Positions 57,581 through 64,000 of a stretch of DNA of 64,000 nucleotides are shown one piece after another. The stretch is from positions 59,163,701-59,227,700 of the forward strand of contig OY292275.1 of NCBI GenBank assembly GCA_958496175.1. Reading direction: 5' to 3'. Both the position numbers and the translations under genes were made by a program. The stretch is from Sisyra terminalis. Its lineage: Eukaryota > Arthropoda > Insecta > Neuroptera > Sisyridae. Every line of letters starts with the position of its first letter. The stretch's first letter is position 1. The notes beneath the pieces are model-generated. The model made no database searches and was not told the origin of the DNA. It saw only the letters and a program-made list of their open reading frames with translations.

Positions 57581-59364
57581 GACTGATTCAAAAAAACTGA
57601 TGAATTTTTTTTCTTAATTATATCGAAAATATTGTTGGGAATGACAAAAAAAAATCCTGTGAAAGTTTAAGCTCTTAATATTAATATTAAGAGGTGCCGC
57701 ATCGCAAATTTCGATTTTCCATTTAAATAACATGGGAACAATATTCTCGTGCACTTTGGAATTTTATAGCTCACGTTGGTGACAATATTTCGGATTGACC
57801 AAGGTATATTCTTGTAGAAAATTGAACGATCTACAAAAAAGGTCTTTATACAAGTTTTTGATATATTTATTTTTCAAAAGTTATTTGAGGTCAAAGTTGA
57901 ACTAAAGAGAAATTTTAATATTTGGTTAATTTTTTGACGCAACCATCAATTTTATGAGAAAATTTTATAGGAAATTTTTTGTAGAGCACTTTTTTTCTAT
58001 AACTTATCTCTATATAAGTTTTTGATATTTTTCACAGGTCCTAAGTTCTTTAATTAAAATAAAAAAAATAATTTTTATGTTATAAATATAATAATTCAGG
58101 GAATTTTCAGTTTAATGCAAATAACTTAAGACCTGTAAAAAATTTCAAAAACTTTTATAGAGATAAGTTATAGAAAAAAAGTGCTCTACAAAAAATGTCC
58201 TATAAAATTTTCTCATAAAATTGATTGTTGCGTCAAAAAATTGAAAAAGTGTTAAATTTTTCTTTTGTTCAATTTTGACCTCGAATAACTTTTGAAGGAA
58301 TAAATATATCAAAAACTTGTAAAAAGACCTTTTTTGTAGATCGTTCAATTTTCTACGAGATTATACCTTGGACATTCCGAAACAGTGTCACCAAGGTGAG
58401 CCATAAAATTCCAAAGTGCAAGAGAATATTGTTCCCATGTTATTTAAATGGAAAATCGAAATTTGCGATTGGGCACCTCTTAATATTAAGTGGGTATTCT
58501 ACTCTAGAAATTGGAAAAAATCAAAAAATTTTTTTTTTCATAATCCGATAGTTTAGATATTCAAAAATATCCTCCTAAAAGGATTTTTCAAAATTCAAAT
58601 TATTTCCGAAGTTATAGCGGTTTTGTATGAAGCTTGGATGGCTGATTAAGAGAATGTAAGTAATACATATTGTACTATTCTATCAATTACGCTGCCTGAA
58701 ACTTAACGTAAAACTTTAAACGCGTTTTTCTCGAAACTGTCTTTTTCCAAACGATACCCACGATTTCTCAGGTTCTACTGAACCGATTTACCTGAAATTT
58801 GTAGAGAGTCTTTTTTATAGACTTGTCTATGTCTGGAACTATCCCCATTCCCAAATTTTGATTTTTTCTATTTTTAAAAAAAATCGAAACAGTCAAAAAA
58901 AGTGGTACAAAAATTGTTTTTTTTTTCAGGCAAACGCCATTTCGTGAAAATTTTTTTTTCATACTTTTCCGTAGTTTCAGACATTGCGACATTATTCTAG
59001 ATTAATAATCTTTTTTTTTTTGGGGGTCAGATTACTAGGAGGGTTGAAATCGTGGGTATGGTCACGTGCCAATTTTTTGAGACCCCCCACTTCATCAGCT
59101 GCTAATTTTTGAAATTTTTAACTTTTTTTATTTTTTTCTGTATTCTTGAAATGTTAATAAATAACTGATAAAAAATGGATAGTAAAAATATTAATTGGCT
59201 TTTTTTTATGGCACTTCAAAAATTACCTGAAATTCATGCCTCTAGACTAGAATACTCCCTTAATATTAAGAGCTTAAACTTTCATAGGATTTTTTTTTGT
59301 CATTCCCAACAATAATTTCGGTATAATTAAGAAAAAAGAATTCATAATTTTTTTTGAATCAGTC
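57581..59364. mobile_element. Family C foldback element (C4) with nested E2
   Basis: 1784 bp including E2. Ends GACTGATTCAAAAAAACTGA and TTTTTTTTGAATCAGTC, TA at 57579-57580 and 59365-59366. Without E2 it is about 1.01 kb. Confidence 0.92.
58490..59259. mobile_element. piggyBac-like TTAA element E2
   Basis: 770 bp, GTGGGTATTCTACTCTAGA to TCTAGACTAGAATACTCCC, TTAA at 58486-58489 and 59260-59263. It is the reverse complement of E1 over its whole length, with scattered differences. Confidence 0.88.
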
Positions 59365-59366
59365 TA

Positions 59367-60963
59367 GTATATATGTACGATTTTCTCGTTGAATTTATGT
59401 TTAGATTTAGGTGCGACAAATGCACATTTGTCGTTGTGGGATTGCGACTCGTCTCATTTCCATAAAGATATCAACAAAGATTTCTTGGAAAAAAATATTA
59501 TGCTGGCGTTCGTTCGTTCGTTCGGGAAAATAGTAAGAGAAATTGTTGCGAATGAATTCGAGTTGGATTAGGATGGAAATACAAAAAAAAATCAGACATA
59601 GCTCATGATCATCACTTTGAACTGGAGCCAAGACGTTCGACGCCGGGTTATTAATAAATTTTCATTATTTTATAATTCTCTCAAGTCCCACAACATAATA
59701 CCTTCACATTCTCAAATTCACAAAGAAATCCCAAAGTTTCTACCAAAAAAAAAAAAAAAAAAAAACGTACACCTTTAGGACTAAAAGGAAAATTTGATAA
59801 TAACCTTATAGTTTTTAAACTATCACTCCAAAAAAAAAAAAGGCTCTAAACTAATTGAACTTAACTTTTAATATCCCAATTAATATTCAACTAAGTCTCA
59901 AACAATTCTCGAACGTAATTTCACCCTGCCATTTGTCGATAACGAATTTACGAGCCATTCCGGAAACGGTTCCATCGTGCCATTATTATTAATAATAAAG
60001 CTCGAGGCGGACGCTTGGAATTGAAAATGCAGGAATTAGACCCCCGCGACCATTTCCTCATCGTCTGGAATTTCCCTAACGACTCTCCAGATATTGCAAG
60101 CAAAAAAAAAATGCAAAACAAAACAAGTCCGGTCCAAGTTCGACTTCCGTACCTTTCAATTTCAACATTGAAAAACTTCTGTTTGAGAAAATTTCATTAG
60201 TTAGTAAAATGAATGATAAAAATTGGCACTCATATGAAAACTGTCTTCAACATTTTCACAGATATATTTATTGATGTGTCTGGGTTCAAATCCATTTTTC
60301 CTACTTGAACGAACTCAAATTCGATCTATTAAGTTATTCAAACGAAAATCTACGACTTGGGGTTCGTTAAAGAAAATTGTGTTTTCCATTTTCCAAGGGT
60401 TTTTTTTTTTTATGCAGGTACACAAATGTGAAAGGGAAGATAATTTTCAAGAGATTTATCTAATTAGTTTCCGCTTTACGTAGAGATTTATCTCCCTGAA
60501 TTTCTAATTTATATTTAGCATTATAATCTCCGTCCCATTTGGTACATACATGACAAAAGATCCAAGGGTGCACTAAATATTAGGGGCAACAACTGATAGG
60601 GGAATTTTCATTGGAAATTTTTGTTTTTATGAAAAATGTGGTTCTTTGATTGTATTATGCTTTTTGAAGTTATGCTTCTTTAGTGGCATTATAAAAAAAT
60701 ATTCAAACTTAATTTGTATAGTTCTAAAACGACTAACACCACTAAAATACTCTTTTGAGTCGATCGAGTCGATCTCAGTTCGGTAAGGGGAACAAACCGG
60801 AATCGAATGTCCGGATTAATCCGGAACCGGATATGAAGTTTAAAAATTTCAGTCATTTCAATAGGCCAAAAGTCATGATCGCTTGTATTTTTTATATTTA
60901 GAACATACACATCATTGAACTAAATATTTTCAAATTTTACAGCCTAAACAACATCCATATTAA
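59367..60963. other. No recognised gene; mildly GC-richer patch 59.9-60.2 kb
   Basis: Poly(A)-like run at about 59746-59764 without a recognisable element in front of it. The frame at 60015-60200 (MQELDPRDHFLIVWNFPNDS) sits in a GC-richer patch but is unrecognised. A cluster of CCGGA words lies at 60797-60832. Confidence 0.3.
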
Positions 60964-61110
60964 CACAACTAGTCATTTCCCGTGAAATATTCACCGTCCA
61001 ATACTGACACAACTTACAAAGGTAAAAATTGGCAATTGATTAAAAGAAACCAAAATGACTGTTGAAACCATTGCAACAATCATTCAGTTCAAATTTGAGA
61101 CAATGATTGT
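60964..61110 (+). repeat. Dispersed direct repeat Y, copy 1
   Basis: About 147 bp (CCGTGAAATATTCAC, TTGAGACAATGATTG) matched with decay at 61665-61804 in the same orientation. Confidence 0.7.
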
Positions 61111-61664
61111 GTTTCATTCACACGTATGTGCTTACAATATTTGTTCTCTGTCTTTGCCGACATATATGCATTATGCATACATATTATATACGTTTCCCTG
61201 TTATTATTATGAGCATTAAAATGCATTTGAAAGAAGGAAATTGTTCTGAAATTTATCAATGCAATATTCATATTTATGTAAAGAAAGTCGATTGATCCAC
61301 TAAATATTATTATATTTTACTATATATGAATAAAAAATCATTTTCAATACTTAGATAAATAAAATAAACAATTACTATTATATTTATATCATCTTTAAGA
61401 CGTTGCAATTAAGTATTGTTTATACATATCGATGCATGATATTTTTTGACAACAATCTACTACTATATAGTAAATATTTTCAAAAAGTATTTTTCCTACA
61501 TGTCTCCTATTATGTATTGATAAACGGTTAATTCATATGATATGTAAAATATATTTTGTATAAGTAGCCAAATGTGTGTACGTATTATACATAAAGTACA
61601 AACAGTCAATTGTGCATATAATATACAGTATCTATGTATAAATAGCCAATTTAATCTGTCATTT
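61111..61664. other. AT-rich spacer between Y copies
   Basis: Rich in TACATA/TATGTA words. The overlapping frames at 61089-61295 are unrecognised. Confidence 0.4.
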
Positions 61665-61804
61665 GAAAACTAGTGACTTTCCGTGAAATATTCACAGCCC
61701 ACCACTAAAACAACTGACAAATAGCTAAAATTAGCAATTGAATGAAATCGAAATGACAGTTGAAACTAATGACATGATAGTTTAAATTTGAGACAATAAT
61801 TGTT
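61665..61804 (+). repeat. Dispersed direct repeat Y, copy 2
   Basis: Partner of 60964-61110; contains CTAGTGACTTTCCGTGAAAT and TTTGAGACAATAATTG. Confidence 0.7.
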
Positions 61805-61938
61805 ATATTTGTATTCTATTTTAGACCTTTTGAAAAGAGGAATTGTATATTTTGATTTAAAGATTTTCGTCAGCAGTTGCCAAAAGTTTTTTACACCGAC
61901 GAAGTTTTTTAAGTCAATATAATCAATTCCTCGTTTAA

Positions 61939-62646
61939 GGGTGGATCACCGTCAGAAAAAAAAAATTTCGATTTTTTTTTCCATAAATGTCTTCTTATAA
62001 CATTCAAGAATAACGTGTTAAAAGGATTGGAATAGCTGACTAATGTATTTTCACTGATAAAAATTGAATAAATTGATATTAACATAAAAAAATATCTTAA
62101 AACAACTTTAAATACGTTTTTCTCGAAATCAACTTTTTAAAACTGGGAGACAAAATTTCTCAGAAACTATCCAACGGATTGACTTGAAACTGGAGATTGT
62201 TATAGTTCAACACGTCTTCTTGGTACTGAACCTCTGAAATTGGCCAAACCTCCCCCCTCAAAGTGGGAGAGGGGGAAAGGTCCAAAAAAAGGTCGTTTTT
62301 TTTAACTTTTTTTTCAAAGTCGCGCCATTTTGTGAATTTTCAATTTTTTTGGGATTTTCGAGGTTCAGTACCAAGAAGACGCATTACCAAAATCCAAATT
62401 CTTTGGAAAATCATGATCCAACTTCCGGTTTCCGATAAAACTTGGCTCCCGTTTGCCTCCTCATTTTTGAGGACTCTTTTTCAAAGCGCTGTACAAGGGG
62501 GAGGGGGGGATATATCGGGGCAAATAAAAAAAAATTGTTCAAAACTTCAACTTTTACATGCCGAAGACTGTTTTTTAATATCTCTAAAAAAAATGGCAGC
62601 AGTTTAAAAAAAGTCATTTTTTTTACGTTCTGACGGTAATCCACTC
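61939..62646. mobile_element. piggyBac-like TTAA element F
   Basis: 708 bp, TIR GGGTGGATCACCGTCAGAA against TTCTGACGGTAATCCACTC, flanked by TTAA at 61935-61938 and 62647-62650. The interior has TTTTTCTCGAAATCAACTTT wording reminiscent of E. The overlapping frames on both strands (62263-62607, 62411-62704) are not recognisable proteins. Confidence 0.85.
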
Positions 62647-62650
62647 TTAA

Positions 62651-64000
62651 ATATATATTGGATTTCAATTTGTCTTTTTCCAATTTTTTCTTGAAATCTT
62701 CCAATCTTACATTCTTTGCTTCTTAAAATGTGCCCATCCAGTTGACTTTTTCTTATCTTCAAATCGATAATATAGTTTTTTCCTAGTTAATATTCATTAG
62801 CTAGGTATCAGTACCCCTTGTAGGAACTCCCAATACTCATAATATGTTATTTACAAACAAAGATAAGGAAACAAAAAAAAAAACCATGATTAAATTTAAT
62901 TTAATTTCAGTTTAAATTGAGGCTGGTTGCCAAGCCTGGCCCATGAATATCATTTCAGAGTTAAGCCAAACTTGGGCCAGACAATTATAAATTCTTACCT
63001 GAGAACTGTAGAAGTTCAATAATTTTCTAGTTTCAAAATTAAAGTATACTTTTAAAGATTTTGACCAATAATACTCATGAAAGAATAAATCAAATTGGCC
63101 AATATGATTGATATTAGTAGTAACGACTGGGATCCCTAGATAAGGCATCAAAAATAAATCTAATTTGATCTCTGTACATTGAAATCTGTACATTAAATAT
63201 TTGGAATTTGTCCTTAAAATCAAAAAAAATTTTGAGAAAGCTAATAATTTTCAAGTTTCTTGCCTCATGCGTACAATTTCCTTCCAATTAAAAGATTAAT
63301 TCAATAAAACAATTACATTTTTCTTGTAAAAATAAAAATAGTTACCACAAATTTTCCATGAAAATTTTCTTATCAGTTGTTACCCCCAATATTTAGTACA
63401 ATAGTACAACCTTGGTTCTTTTTTATAATCTTTGGAATTTAAAATACTGGCGTGGAATTTAAAAAAAAAGTTGATTATTTCCGTTTACTGTTGCTGATAG
63501 TGCACTAATCCTTCATTGTATTAAATTCGTTTCGAGTTCAGTAGCACTGCAAACTATTCAATTATTCAAATGAAATATATTTTCTATGTTTTTCTTTTGG
63601 CTACAAAGATAAAAACTTCTTCTTCAACTTCCAATCTTTTGGCATCCCCAAGCCATCGTTTTTTTTCGGTGTATTTTCTTGTAAATTTTCGCCAACTTTT
63701 CATCCGATCGCAAATTCTTGTTTGTTATCGTCTCGTCAGTCGACGCAAAAGAAAACGCCTGGCACAATGGAAAAGTTTGTAACTATTTTTTTTCGATTAG
63801 ATCGAAAGTAAACATTGTGAGACAAAACCGATAGGAATAGAGTTTGAAGTTTTTATCTTTGTTCGATGTAAATTCAAATAATTCAAATTGAACTCGTGGT
63901 GGTTATCTGTACAATGTCAAGTCGTGAATATTCTTTGTATTTATCATCCATTAAGTTTAATTAAAGTCAATTTAAATTATTAATCCTCCGACCGTAAACA
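62651..64000. other. No gene seen
   Basis: The minus frame at 62912-63223 (103 codons) and the plus frame at 63570-63782 are unrecognised. A slightly GC-richer patch lies at 63650-63775. Confidence 0.4.

Noticed and set aside
58145..58348. Recurrent frame with KFLIYLFLQKLFEVK in all C elements
   Set aside because: It is a translation of the inverted arms of family C, present on both strands and interrupted differently in each copy.
59746..59764. A19-type run as a LINE or SINE poly(A) tail
   Set aside because: No TSD, no polymerase III box and no LINE sequence in front of it.
1..64000. tRNA, rRNA, CRISPR array, prokaryotic operon or phage content
   Set aside because: I saw no cloverleaf with A/B boxes, no rRNA blocks, no regularly spaced short repeats and no compact gene order. 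The content is eukaryotic repeats.

Overview
This window looks like AT-rich insect nuclear DNA. I cannot fix the order; a beetle is my guess, from the style of the jockey-type LINE and the mariner relics. It reads as intergenic or intronic DNA packed with transposable elements. I found no convincing host gene, rRNA, tRNA, CRISPR array or operon. The one long intact coding region is the 3' half of a jockey-clade ORF2 (23086-23931), with poly(A) tail and target-site duplication (TSD). Every other protein signal is a frameshifted, stop-ridden relic: three LINE relics (1.7-4.0, 41.3-42.1 and 54.9-56.3 kb), two mariner-type transposases (20.4-20.8 and 36.6-37.4 kb), and a relic of an uncharacterised repetitive arthropod protein family (51.3-51.95 kb).

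The rest is mainly non-autonomous elements, many of them giant palindromes. By TSD and terminal inverted repeat (TIR) they sort into: (a) ~1 kb foldback elements with TA TSDs, here called C, D, G and H (5.3, 17.2, 26.0, 28.5, 38.2, 52.6, 57.6 kb); (b) piggyBac-like TTAA elements E and F (26.8, 58.5, 61.9 kb); (c) Mutator-like MITEs N with 9-bp TSDs (31.2, 42.6 kb); (d) hAT-like MITEs (22.0, 41.4 kb); (e) a PIF/Harbinger-like MITE (56.7 kb); (f) MITE O (19.2, 55.2, 55.6 kb); (g) palindromic elements with 11-13 bp TSDs and, in families A and B, a short non-palindromic 3' tail.

Class (g) is the most interesting system. Three families with unrelated outer sequence (A at 2.2, 14.6 and 35.4 kb; B at 14.0 and 24.1 kb; U at 41.0 kb) carry, in one or both arms, a motif with the layout of a hammerhead ribozyme: CTGANGA, a hairpin, GAAA, a second stem-loop or spacer, then a GTC triplet. 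A fourth palindrome, S (12.9 kb), carries a weaker version. Stem II sequences differ between families but stay paired. Helix I is not evident, so activity is unproven. Penelope-like retroelements are known to carry hammerheads, and long variable TSDs suit target-primed retrotransposition, so I infer non-autonomous Penelope-like or related retroelements.

Nesting gives relative ages: A2 sits in a mariner-like element that sits in a LINE; two E copies sit in the same TTAATATTAA motif of different foldback families; G2 sits in H; C3 sits in A5; a hAT MITE sits in a jockey relic. Tandem repeats occur at 19.65, 33.1 and 46.5-48.8 kb. GC/CpG-richer islands at 27.96-28.26 and 10.96-11.57 kb are the best places to look for host exons or promoters.
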